Shown: piece by piece, positions 1 to 6,904 of the stretch
Numbering within the stretch: position 1 is the first letter of the stretch
Layout of the letters: each line of letters opens with the position of its first letter
Assembly: GCA_003567135.1 (NCBI GenBank)
Contig: PXAI01000210.1
Coordinates: forward strand, 1 to 7,934
Source of the DNA: Balneolia bacterium
GTDB taxonomy: Bacteria > Bacteroidota > Rhodothermia > Balneolales > Cyclonatronaceae
Reading direction: 5' to 3'
DNA length: 7,934 bases
Made by a program: the position numbers and the translations under genes
Notes under the pieces: generated by a model
What the model saw: only the letters and a program-made list of their open reading frames with translations
Database searches by the model: none
What the model was told of the DNA's origin: nothing

Positions 1-1364
1 TCGAATTCCCAGTCGTCGTCATCTTCGATCTGAACTCTTGCCGTATCCGCATCGCTGCTTCTGAAAAGCGTCTGAAGAAAACCACGGCGCTCCCGCTCAG
101 GACGGTCCTCGCGCTGAACACCCCAGGAATCGAACTTATCATCTCCCCACCAGTCGTATGAAGAGGCATCGTCTTCGATATCGTCATCAAAAAAGTCAAC
201 GAATTCGACGGTTCCGGGGTCGCCGGCAGTTCCATCCATTTCGGGGCCAAAATTAAACGGGTTGCCCGGTTCGGTATCGCGCAGCCGCTGATGGTTTGCC
301 ATTCCCATTCTGATATCGGTAACCCTGTTCCGGGCAAAAGATTTTGATGCCAGTCCCTGAACAGGAACTTCAAAAAAGTCGGGATCTCCGATGTATGAAA
401 GGCGGTCGGCGTACGAGCGTTTGAACATTTCGATGAGAAAATGCATGGTTTCGGGCGACTCGGTATAATGCCCGTACTGCTGGAAATCGAAGCGCTCCAT
501 CATGTGCAGCGACTGAATTACGAGCAGACCGGCAACGGGAGGCGCAGCGCTAATAATGTCGTAACCACGGTAGCTTCCGCGAACCGGATCACGCCACGTT
601 ACGCTGTAATTTGCGAAATCATCTTCGGTGAATGTTCCGCCCAGACCGTTGAGTCCGGCCAGGAGGTTTTCTGTCAGCTGACCTCTGTAAAAGGCATCGC
701 TTCCACCTTCAATGATCATCTCCATGGCATCGGCAAGGGCGGGGTTTCGGAGGCTGAAATCCCTCGTAATTCGATTGCCGTTATCCGTGAAAATAGCTTT
801 TGATTCCTCATATTCCCGCAGTTTAGAAACAGAGGTATTGATACGGGAAAGCAGAACAGAATCCGGCCTGAATCCCTCGCGAGCTATTTCGACAGAGGGC
901 CGAATATGCGTTTCACGATCCAGAATACCCCAGCGTTCGCGAAGCTCTTCCATACCGGCTACAAAGCCCGGAACACTCACCGCCCTGATGGTGGAAGCAT
1001 CAGCACCGGGAGTAAAGGAGAGCGGGCTTTCGGGGGAGCGGGGATAAAAATCGAGATTGTAATGACGGCCTTCCGAGGCGATATAAATCACGGCATTTCC
1101 GCCGCCGCCGATTCCGGAACCATTCGGCTCCAGTACGCCAAGCGCGTAAGCGGCTGCAATGGCGGCATCAATTGCGTTTCCACCCTGTTCCAGAATTTCG
1201 CGGGCAATGCGCGAAGCTTCCGGATTAGCCGTTGCCACAGCCGCATTTTCGACCTCTATGAACTTCTTGTCGCGATCGACCTGAGCCTCTGCGGTGCTCA
1301 GGTTTGCCACGGAGAAGGCCAGCGTCAGGGCTGCAAGAGCTGTTATCTTTTTGAAATAATTCAT
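1..1364 (-). CDS. ggt: Gamma-glutamyltransferase family protein, exported, 3' end truncated by the window edge
   Basis: Translating the minus strand from ATG at 1364 gives 454 residues, open to the edge. The start MNYFKKITALAALTLAFSV with an AEA-Q site near residue 28 is a Sec signal peptide, so the enzyme should be periplasmic or outside the cell. Family signatures are clear: GGNAIDAAIAAAYALGVLEP followed by GSGIGGGGNAV (about residues 52-83), LDFYPRSP (the usual DFRExAP/GRAP position, near 92), SVPGFVAGMEEL, REGF, GSDAFYRG, DPVRGSYRGYDI, APPVAGLLVIQ and YADRLSYIGDPDFFEVPV. Family members hydrolyse or transfer the gamma-glutamyl group of glutathione and related compounds after self-cleavage before a Thr; that Thr lies past the edge, so activity cannot be judged. 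The segment from about residue 355 is unusually long and acidic. An in-frame ATG at 1370 is an alternative start (MLMNYF); neither has a clear Shine-Dalgarno. The gene follows the porin by 8-14 bases and is probably co-transcribed with it. Confidence 0.9.
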   Translation of the reverse strand, partial: MNYFKKITALAALTLAFSVANLSTAEAQVDRDKKFIEVENAAVATANPEASRIAREILEQGGNAIDAAIAAAYALGVLEPNGSGIGGGGNAVIYIASEGRHYNLDFYPRSPESPLSFTPGADASTIRAVSVPGFVAGMEELRERWGILDRETHIRPSVEIAREGFRPDSVLLSRINTSVSKLREYEESKAIFTDNGNRITRDFSLRNPALADAMEMIIEGGSDAFYRGQLTENLLAGLNGLGGTFTEDDFANYSVTWRDPVRGSYRGYDIISAAPPVAGLLVIQSLHMMERFDFQQYGHYTESPETMHFLIEMFKRSYADRLSYIGDPDFFEVPVQGLASKSFARNRVTDIRMGMANHQRLRDTEPGNPFNFGPEMDGTAGDPGTVEFVDFFDDDIEDDASSYDWWGDDKFDSWGVQREDRPERERRGFLQTLFRSSDADTARVQIEDDDDWEF

Positions 1365-1378
1365 AAGCATGTAGTGGA

Positions 1379-2662
1379 TTAGAAGCGAACGTGCCATTCA
1401 AACATGTAGCGGTGGATAGAGAACCGGTCTCGTGTTGAGGATTCAGGAAGATTCGGATTGAAATCGTCCTCATTTGGCTCCCTGAGCACATATCTGAACT
1501 GAATTCTGGAGTTCCTGGTGATGCTGTAGAACACGCGTGCAGAGAACTCGTTATTCATGCTGTTGTAGTTGTCATTATCCACATATTCTGTAACGTAGAT
1601 GTACTGAAACTGGACTCTCAGACGCTGCATTGCCTGTGGCACGAAATAAATCCGGTTGTAGAAAATCCGGCTTCCTTCCAGGTTTGCTCCGTCACGGGGA
1701 TAATCACCGCCGATGACGCCGTTAGCAAAACCGGCTCTGTCGCCCCAGAAAAAGCTTGGGTAAAGCGGGCTGAAACGTTCGATACGATCCGTGCTTTCAT
1801 CATTGCCCTGATACGCGGCATATCTCGTTTCCAGCTTAACCCAGCGGAACGGCCCCATCTGCCAGCGGTAGCCAATTCCGGCCATATAACCGATTCCGCT
1901 CATTCTCGGGAATCCCGGAGCGGTATTAAACGTTTGATGGGCAATTTCTCCGAAATATTCCAGCTCAGGATCAAGGAAACTTCCCCTGATACCTCCACCG
2001 AAAATGTAGCTGTCGTTGTAGTTGCCATCAAGGCGGTTGAGGATAAAGTACGACATCAGATCCTGATTGAGAACCGTTCGCGACAGACGCCCGATGAAAA
2101 TCTTATCTCCACCGGAATCGGGAAACAGGCCGCTCGGGCTCAGGTTCTGGCGCGTTACCGAGCCGAAAAGTGACAGGTTGAAATCGTATTTCGAGAAATC
2201 GCCCCTTACGGCGTCAAACAATCTCGCGTAGGATGTAGATGATCCCTGAGAAAGCCCGCGGCCGATTGGAAACTGCTGGCGCCCGACCCGGAACCGCACC
2301 ACATCGAAAACCGGCGCATCGGGGAAAACCACCTCGGCAAAGAGCTGGCTTATCCCGTAATACATCTCTTCCGTACCGGCGATATTTCGCGTTACAGAAA
2401 GCGGGTTATCGGTGAATGTCATGAATTCCGAATAGAACGATACGTTATCCCCTACATTTGAGCGGACGTTAATCCGGCCGAGGTAGCGAATGTAATTCAG
2501 ATCCTGACGATCCTGGATTCCGCCGGAAAAGGTATCGTAATAGAACCGGGTTCTGAAATCGCCGGTTACGGTAAACTGTGCCTTGATCTCCGTGGCGCCA
2601 AAGCCGAGGAGGAACACAATCAGAAGTATATTTTTGAAGCGCATTTTAAACATATTTTTCAT
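1379..2662 (-). CDS. Outer-membrane beta-barrel protein, alginate-export (AlgE)-like
   Basis: A 427-residue protein. Residues 1-28 form a signal peptide (basic start, hydrophobic stretch ILLIVFLLGFG, cleavage at IKA-Q). The rest is rich in alternating polar/aromatic strands typical of a transmembrane barrel (for example FRTRFYYDTF, SRIQFRYVLREP) and ends in MFEWHVRF; a C-terminal Phe is the usual barrel-assembly signal. The block QLFAEV (about 106-111), RFRVGRQQFPIGRG (123-136) and ARLFDAVRGDF resembles the GRQ...G...RxFDxxR pattern of alginate-export-family porins, which form 18-strand channels in characterised members. I infer a specific channel or porin; the substrate is unknown and alginate should not be assumed. 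The start at 2662 is fixed by GGAGGAGG seven bases upstream, in preference to the in-frame Met codons at residues 4 and 7. It begins 2 bases after the lipoprotein stop, so translational coupling is likely. It could instead be a generic porin. Confidence 0.85.
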   Translation of the reverse strand: MKNMFKMRFKNILLIVFLLGFGATEIKAQFTVTGDFRTRFYYDTFSGGIQDRQDLNYIRYLGRINVRSNVGDNVSFYSEFMTFTDNPLSVTRNIAGTEEMYYGISQLFAEVVFPDAPVFDVVRFRVGRQQFPIGRGLSQGSSTSYARLFDAVRGDFSKYDFNLSLFGSVTRQNLSPSGLFPDSGGDKIFIGRLSRTVLNQDLMSYFILNRLDGNYNDSYIFGGGIRGSFLDPELEYFGEIAHQTFNTAPGFPRMSGIGYMAGIGYRWQMGPFRWVKLETRYAAYQGNDESTDRIERFSPLYPSFFWGDRAGFANGVIGGDYPRDGANLEGSRIFYNRIYFVPQAMQRLRVQFQYIYVTEYVDNDNYNSMNNEFSARVFYSITRNSRIQFRYVLREPNEDDFNPNLPESSTRDRFSIHRYMFEWHVRF

Positions 2663-2664
2663 GG

Positions 2665-4509
2665 TTATTCCTCCTCCACATAAACGACATCGGTAAGGAT
2701 GTCAGGGCCGATACGCGGTGAATCGATGGTTTGCAGTAGCTCTCCACCGGGGCTTACTTTGAGCACGTAATCATCAGAAAATCTTGATATTACGATCCAG
2801 AAGTTTTCGCCATCCCAGTCGAGGCCGATGGGCCAGCGGTTATCCGGGGATGTTCCGTCAGGCAGTGGTACCGTGAATTCGGTATCCCATTCACCAGTTG
2901 CTTCGTTCCAGGAGAATACGCTGCCTTCGTCGCGGTCGACGGTATAGATTACATCATCCACAAACGCAACGCCGCGCGTTTCCAAACCTGGTGTGTCAAC
3001 TTCGGAAAGGATATCCCCGTTACTCGGGTCGATCTGGTATAGTTTATTATCACCAGAATTTAGTGCCCAGATGTAGCCGTTGTTCCAGGTGATTCCGCGT
3101 ACGGTACCGGTTCCGCCCGGATACGGCGCGCTTATTCGCCTGATTTCATTCAGCTCGTTTCCGTCAGCCTCAAACTGAATCAGATCTCGATCTGATCCGG
3201 CAGAAGCCATCCAAAGGAATTCGCCGTCAAAGGTGATACCCTGCGGACTTCCCGCCTGTGCCATCAGCGAGGTATCCCACTCCTGATCGAGGCCGCCATC
3301 CGCTTCGCGAATTTTGTACAGCCAGTTGCTGTCGAAGTCGAGTACATAGATGAAGCCAAATACCGGAGGCTCTTCAGTAACTTCAAACGCGTTTTCCAGC
3401 GTGGTTTGTTGTTCATCCGGGTTTGTAATGGTTACGTTACGGAAACCCGGTGCGGCCGTATCGTCGATCGTGATCTCAGCCGTCGCCTTTTCGTTGCTCA
3501 CATACTGAAGATTGGCAACGGAGATACCATCACCAAAATCAACGGACAGGCCGTCCCGGAAAGCTGAGCCGTTGAGTTCAACATCAACAACCGTTCCGAT
3601 GGCGCCTCTGTTGGGCGCGACAGACTGCAGGTCCGGAGCGGGTGCGAGGCTGGCGTCGTGCATGGCAAAAACGATCGGGCCGGGGCTCGTGTACTGATTC
3701 AGCTCATACATATTCTCCACATCGCCGGTGCGGTTCAGCTGAAACAGGTAATTCGTGGATAAACTGCTGTTAACGGTCCAGAAGTGTATGGAGCCGTTCG
3801 GCAGAATTTCGTAGGTAATACCGGAAGGAAAAATAGTGAACTCTCCGGTTGGCGGCATGGGCGCGTCAAACGCATCCGTAAAAACCGGCCTGTCGTATCT
3901 GAAATTCCAGAATTTGTTCGCCTCACGGTCGCCCAGATAGATACCGGGAGCCGCGCCGCGTCCGTACTGATCGCCGTTTGGCGGAATGTGTGAAATCCCG
4001 CGAATTTCAGTTGAAGGCATTTCGTATTCAGCCTCAATACTTCCGTTTTCCGGATTGATCTTATAAATCGCCGGCGGGTTGGTCAGGGCGACCGAGCCGC
4101 TGTTTGCAGCCCAGAGATACTCACCGTCGAAGGTGATATCACGAACAGTTCCGGAACCGTTTGGAGGTGCTGCAAATGACTGAAGTACAACAGGATCATC
4201 GCCGGATAAGTCCAGTTTGAACAGGCTGGTTGCCGGGCTTGAGGCGGAAATCCAGATATGTGAGCCATCGGAGGTGATTCCCTGAATAAAGCTGTTATCC
4301 GTAATTTCAGCGACGTTCCAAACCTTAAGCTGACGCATTTCGCCATCAAGCTGATAGAGGTTTGAATTGTCGCGATCCATCATGTAAAAGAATCCATCGT
4401 TTGTAGTGATGGTGCCGCCGTCGGGCTTGTCGGGGCCGAATATGTCGCATGATGCCAGCACCGCAATCGCGATGATCAGCATAAGGCCCTTCGTTAAAAC
4501 ATGTTTCAT
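2665..4509 (-). CDS. Lipoprotein with two beta-propeller-like halves flanking an IPT/TIG domain
   Basis: A 614-residue protein. The signal peptide ends in lipobox LASC with the lipidated Cys at 21; the following residues DIFGPDKPD are acidic, which in Bacteroidota can accompany surface exposure (inference). Residues 39-285 and 385-614 are homologous halves built of blade motifs of the form GITxDGxxLWxxxSG, seen near 77, 125, 424, 472 and 562, each followed by a strand such as LYQIDPSNGDI. This resembles NHL/SMP-30-like propeller repeats. Residues 291-376 form an IPT/TIG immunoglobulin-like domain: a start like LQSVAPNRGAIGT, then VDVELNGSAF and RNVTITNPD. No catalytic motif is recognised; binding or scaffolding is the likely role. 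ATG at 4509 lies 29 bases after the upstream beta-helix gene with no clear Shine-Dalgarno. The stop is 2 bases before the porin start, suggesting a functional pair. The exact fold of the halves is inferred. Confidence 0.85.
   Translation of the reverse strand: MKHVLTKGLMLIIAIAVLASCDIFGPDKPDGGTITTNDGFFYMMDRDNSNLYQLDGEMRQLKVWNVAEITDNSFIQGITSDGSHIWISASSPATSLFKLDLSGDDPVVLQSFAAPPNGSGTVRDITFDGEYLWAANSGSVALTNPPAIYKINPENGSIEAEYEMPSTEIRGISHIPPNGDQYGRGAAPGIYLGDREANKFWNFRYDRPVFTDAFDAPMPPTGEFTIFPSGITYEILPNGSIHFWTVNSSLSTNYLFQLNRTGDVENMYELNQYTSPGPIVFAMHDASLAPAPDLQSVAPNRGAIGTVVDVELNGSAFRDGLSVDFGDGISVANLQYVSNEKATAEITIDDTAAPGFRNVTITNPDEQQTTLENAFEVTEEPPVFGFIYVLDFDSNWLYKIREADGGLDQEWDTSLMAQAGSPQGITFDGEFLWMASAGSDRDLIQFEADGNELNEIRRISAPYPGGTGTVRGITWNNGYIWALNSGDNKLYQIDPSNGDILSEVDTPGLETRGVAFVDDVIYTVDRDEGSVFSWNEATGEWDTEFTVPLPDGTSPDNRWPIGLDWDGENFWIVISRFSDDYVLKVSPGGELLQTIDSPRIGPDILTDVVYVEEE
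2668..3357 (-). repeat. Second half of an internal gene duplication (propeller module B)
   Basis: Codes for residues 385-614, after the IPT/TIG domain. It is the counterpart of the module at 3655-4395. It is shorter: module A carries an extra segment around residues 175-205 (PPNGDQYGRGAAPGIYLGDR) without a clear equivalent here. Confidence 0.75.
2670..2677 (-). promoter_or_regulatory. Strong Shine-Dalgarno of the porin gene, inside the end of the lipoprotein gene
   Basis: Minus-strand GGAGGAGG lies 7 bases before the porin ATG. It overlaps the last codons (Val-Glu-Glu-Glu) of the upstream lipoprotein, whose TAA stop is 2 bases before the ATG. It settles the porin start and suggests stop-start coupling. 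No comparable purine run precedes the other starts in the window. Confidence 0.85.
3655..4395 (-). repeat. First half of an internal gene duplication (propeller module A)
   Basis: Codes for residues 39-285 of the lipoprotein. It aligns with the module at 2668-3357 through FFYMMDRDNSNLYQL / FIYVLDFDSNWLYKI, QGITSDGSHIW / QGITFDGEFLW, GTVRDITFDGEYLW / GTVRGITWNNGYIW and IYKINPENGSI / LYQIDPSNGDI, in the same order. The similarity is at protein level; the DNA has diverged. Confidence 0.75.
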
Positions 4510-4538
4510 GGGATGAGTACTTTGAAGGATGATTTACA

Positions 4539-6551
4539 TTACTTGATCAGCATCATACGGCCGGAAACGGTCGTTGAGCCTGCGCTCAGGCGGTAGATAT
4601 ACATTCCGCTTGACAGCGCCGCCGCGTTAAACTGAACCGTGTGTGATCCCGCGCCGCGCACTTCGTTATTCAGTAATGTTGAAACCAGCCTTCCGTCGAT
4701 GGTGAACACTTGAAGCGTTACGTTCAGCGGGGCATTCAGATCGAATACGATATTGGTGGAAGGGTTAAACGGGTTCGGGTAATTCTGGTGCAGGGTTACA
4801 TCACGCGCAATCTGCGGCTCATATTCGGTATTTACCGTCGATTCGGGCTCGTGTGCGCCTGCGAATGTTGGATTGTCGCGATCATTTCCAAAGAAATCTG
4901 TTGTAACCTGCGCCAGTGCCGGAACAAGGAGCGTCTCGACAGATTGCATACTTTCGGCAAGAATTGGCAGGTCAGGCATTTCAAACTCTACGGCAAGGGA
5001 TACGGAGTTAGTATCGAATCCGGTGTTGGCCTGATGCTGGCCGAGCGTTACGGCGTTTGTTTCAATTTCACCGTGACGCGAGTAAAAGGTACTGTTTTCT
5101 TCGGATGGCTCGGCAACATACCAAACGTTATGATCAGCATCCATATCGGCGGCGGCGCTCAGAACCTGGCGATACAGGTACGAGGTAACATTAGGATTAG
5201 TATCATTATTAATCAGAATGTTATTGTAAAGCGTAATCGCGATTGAAGCGCTGCTGAAGCTGGAAATGCCGTAGTAGTTCCATCCTTCGCCGTCAACGTT
5301 CAGATTGTTCATGACCAGCGTGTTGTGCAGGATAGAAATATCTGCTTCCGCGTTATCCGGCGAAGCGATATAAATTCCGTCCAGACGTTCGCCAGAACCG
5401 TTTGAGGATTCAAATCCAGAGAAAAAGTTGTTGGAGATCATCACGGTGTGATCTTCGGTAAGGTCGTTTGCGATCTCGATCATGCGGACTCCACCGGCAC
5501 CGTCAAATCCGTTGAAGAGATTGGCGTCGATGTTGAACGATCCGCCAGTATCCACCCAGACGCCTCTTGTGATGCCTGAATTCGAAGTAAGGTTTACAAA
5601 CTGATTTCCCTGAATGTGATAATCTGCCGAGTCGCTGGCGCGTACGCCGACAATCGTATTTGAGCTCGAACTTCCGGTAAAAGAGTTTTCGCTGATCTCG
5701 ATATTTACGTCAGGACTGTAGGTTTCTTCCACATATACGCAATATCCGAAAAAGTCGCCGGCCTGAGTTACGGTAATATCATTTTCTCTTATGGTGGTAT
5801 TTCCGCCAACCTCACGAAGCCATACTCCGTAGCGGTTTACGTCAATCTCATTTCTTTCGATATGAACATTCGGCCCGAATTCCGCAGTTGTGATTCCATC
5901 GGTCATTACCGCGCGGGAAGAGTTGGCGGCACGGTTTTGAATAAAGTTGTTTATGATGCGGATATCTCCATGTCGCGCATCGGCACGGCTGGTAATCCGG
6001 ATTGTATTGAACGGATTATCGGTTTGGTTGATGATGATATTCGTGTTGGCGATTTCGATGTTATCCGTAGCTGCAACAAAGCGGAAACTGCTGCCACCGT
6101 TGGCGTTTTCGCTGGTTTGCAGGGTCAGGTCGCGGGAACTGCCTCCGTCGGAATTCGATCCGTCAATGACGAAATTACGGGTAAACGCAAGATCGCTGAC
6201 GGTACCGTTAATATCAGAGAGGCCAAAAATCAGCGCTCCGTCATAAACCTCATTATCCTCTTCAGCCGTGAAGGTAACCGTTGGCGTAGTATCCGGCGCA
6301 GGTTTTATGGTGATGACGTTGTCCTCACCCGGATCAAAACCGATCGCAACGTTTTCTGTTTCAGTGATGTCACTTGTGATCAGAAAAAGCACATCGCCGT
6401 TGTTGCCCTGAGCCATAAGATCATCCATTGCGGCTTTAAGCGTTGCGTAATCGCCTTCCTCACCTACGGTGTAGCTGCCCGAAAGCTGTGCAGAAAGAGA
6501 TCCGCAGAGAAGCATTGAAAAAATTAACGTAGTTAGTATAGTTCGTAACAT
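4539..6551 (-). CDS. Secreted parallel beta-helix protein with T9SS type A sorting domain
   Basis: A complete 670-residue protein. Residues 1-21 are a signal peptide cleaved at SLSA-Q. The mature start (SYTVGEEGDYATLKAAMDDL, 26-45) is the usual N-terminal cap of FCB-group beta-helix proteins. Residues about 165-450 form a right-handed parallel beta-helix with an asparagine ladder of the pattern I-x-x-N-x-[FIL]: Asn 202, 234, 257, 289, 316, 344, 375, 410 and 444, spaced 23-35 residues. Residues 586-670 are the Por secretion tail (LHQNYPNPFNPSTNIVF, GMYIYRL, final MMLIK), which directs export through the type IX system and surface attachment or release. Such helices occur in polysaccharide lyases and adhesins, but no lyase active-site motif is recognised. 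ATG at 6551 gives the signal peptide directly and has no Shine-Dalgarno. It is a paralogue of the partial gene at 6905-7934. Confidence 0.9.
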   Translation of the reverse strand: MLRTILTTLIFSMLLCGSLSAQLSGSYTVGEEGDYATLKAAMDDLMAQGNNGDVLFLITSDITETENVAIGFDPGEDNVITIKPAPDTTPTVTFTAEEDNEVYDGALIFGLSDINGTVSDLAFTRNFVIDGSNSDGGSSRDLTLQTSENANGGSSFRFVAATDNIEIANTNIIINQTDNPFNTIRITSRADARHGDIRIINNFIQNRAANSSRAVMTDGITTAEFGPNVHIERNEIDVNRYGVWLREVGGNTTIRENDITVTQAGDFFGYCVYVEETYSPDVNIEISENSFTGSSSSNTIVGVRASDSADYHIQGNQFVNLTSNSGITRGVWVDTGGSFNIDANLFNGFDGAGGVRMIEIANDLTEDHTVMISNNFFSGFESSNGSGERLDGIYIASPDNAEADISILHNTLVMNNLNVDGEGWNYYGISSFSSASIAITLYNNILINNDTNPNVTSYLYRQVLSAAADMDADHNVWYVAEPSEENSTFYSRHGEIETNAVTLGQHQANTGFDTNSVSLAVEFEMPDLPILAESMQSVETLLVPALAQVTTDFFGNDRDNPTFAGAHEPESTVNTEYEPQIARDVTLHQNYPNPFNPSTNIVFDLNAPLNVTLQVFTIDGRLVSTLLNNEVRGAGSHTVQFNAAALSSGMYIYRLSAGSTTVSGRMMLIK

Positions 6552-6560
6552 AAGCTGGTT
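6546..6560 (-). repeat. Start-site repeat, copy 1 (AACCAGCTT-ATGTTA)
   Basis: Minus-strand AACCAGCTTATGTTA spans the start codon of the 670-residue beta-helix gene. The same two blocks, AACCAGCTT and ATGTTA, flank the start of the orphan sorting-domain gene, there separated by 7 bases. Either shared descent or a common translation-initiation context would explain it; 15 matching bases could also be chance. Confidence 0.45.
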
Positions 6561-6567
6561 CGTTTGA

Positions 6568-6882
6568 TTAGTGGTGTTTGAAAATCATGGATCTGCGCAG
6601 CCTTACAGTCGAGTATCCGTTGTTGAAAAGAAGGCTGTAGATATATGTGCCCGGTATCAGATCGCTTGAGAGATAGCGAAAATGCTTGTCACCGGAAGAA
6701 GAGTGTGACTGGGTTTGCTGGTAAATCAGTTTCCCGTCGAGATCGTGAATCTGGAGCGTTGCATCTCCCGGAAGATCGATTGTATAGGGGATAAGCGTGC
6801 TCAGATTGAATGGATTCGGATGATTCTGATGCAGAATTACCTCGTCCGCTTTTGGCTGATTATTTTTGATTGAGTTTAACAT
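6568..6882 (-). CDS. Orphan T9SS sorting domain, probable gene remnant
   Basis: A 104-residue reading frame that is almost entirely a Por secretion tail: LHQNHPNPFNLSTLIPYTI (residues 17-35), TLQIHDLDGKLIY, and GTYIYSLLFNNGYS leading to SMIFKHH. It aligns over its length with the C-terminal 85 residues of both neighbouring beta-helix proteins. It has no signal peptide and no cargo, so it could not reach the periplasm for type IX export as it stands. An in-frame TAA four codons' width upstream of the ATG shows it is not the tail of a longer open frame. The consensus YPNPFNP is changed to HPNPFNL, and GC content looks slightly lower than its neighbours, consistent with relaxed constraint. It sits 22 bases after one beta-helix gene and 16 before the next. 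Most likely it is what is left of a third paralogue after loss of the middle; a small expressed protein cannot be excluded. Confidence 0.65.
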   Translation of the reverse strand: MLNSIKNNQPKADEVILHQNHPNPFNLSTLIPYTIDLPGDATLQIHDLDGKLIYQQTQSHSSSGDKHFRYLSSDLIPGTYIYSLLFNNGYSTVRLRRSMIFKHH

Positions 6883-6898
6883 CAGTTATAAGCTGGTT
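6877..6898 (-). repeat. Start-site repeat, copy 2 (AACCAGCTT-7 bases-ATGTTA)
   Basis: On the minus strand, AACCAGCTT, then ATAACTG, then ATGTTA at the start of the orphan sorting-domain frame. Both blocks match copy 1 at 6546-6560; the 7-base spacer is the only difference. This links the start regions of the two genes. Confidence 0.45.
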
Positions 6899-6904
6899 GC
6901 CAAA

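Noticed and set aside
441..1382. Overlapping plus-strand frames at 441-803, 712-1047 and 906-1382
   Set aside because: They are antisense to the gamma-glutamyltransferase frame, whose family motifs run continuously through the region, and their translations are low in recognisable features.
4510..4538. Terminator or promoter between the beta-helix and lipoprotein genes
   Set aside because: The 29-base gap has no GC-rich inverted repeat with a T-run, and no convincing promoter elements; the same holds for the other, shorter gaps.
5862..6518. Plus-strand open frame of 218 codons, and a second of 178 codons at 4710-5246
   Set aside because: Both lie antisense inside the well-supported 670-residue beta-helix gene. 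Their translations show no signal peptide, domain or recognisable family, and are explained by the codon pattern of the opposite strand.
6480..6551. Lipoprotein signal in the 670-residue beta-helix protein (Cys 16)
   Set aside because: The residues before the Cys are MLL, lacking the small residue required just before a lipidated Cys, and a normal cleavage site SLSA-Q follows six residues later.
4539..6551. Pectate-lyase or alginate-lyase assignment for the beta-helix proteins
   Set aside because: The fold is compatible, but no conserved lyase catalytic or calcium-binding motif can be pointed to, so only the fold and secretion route are claimed.
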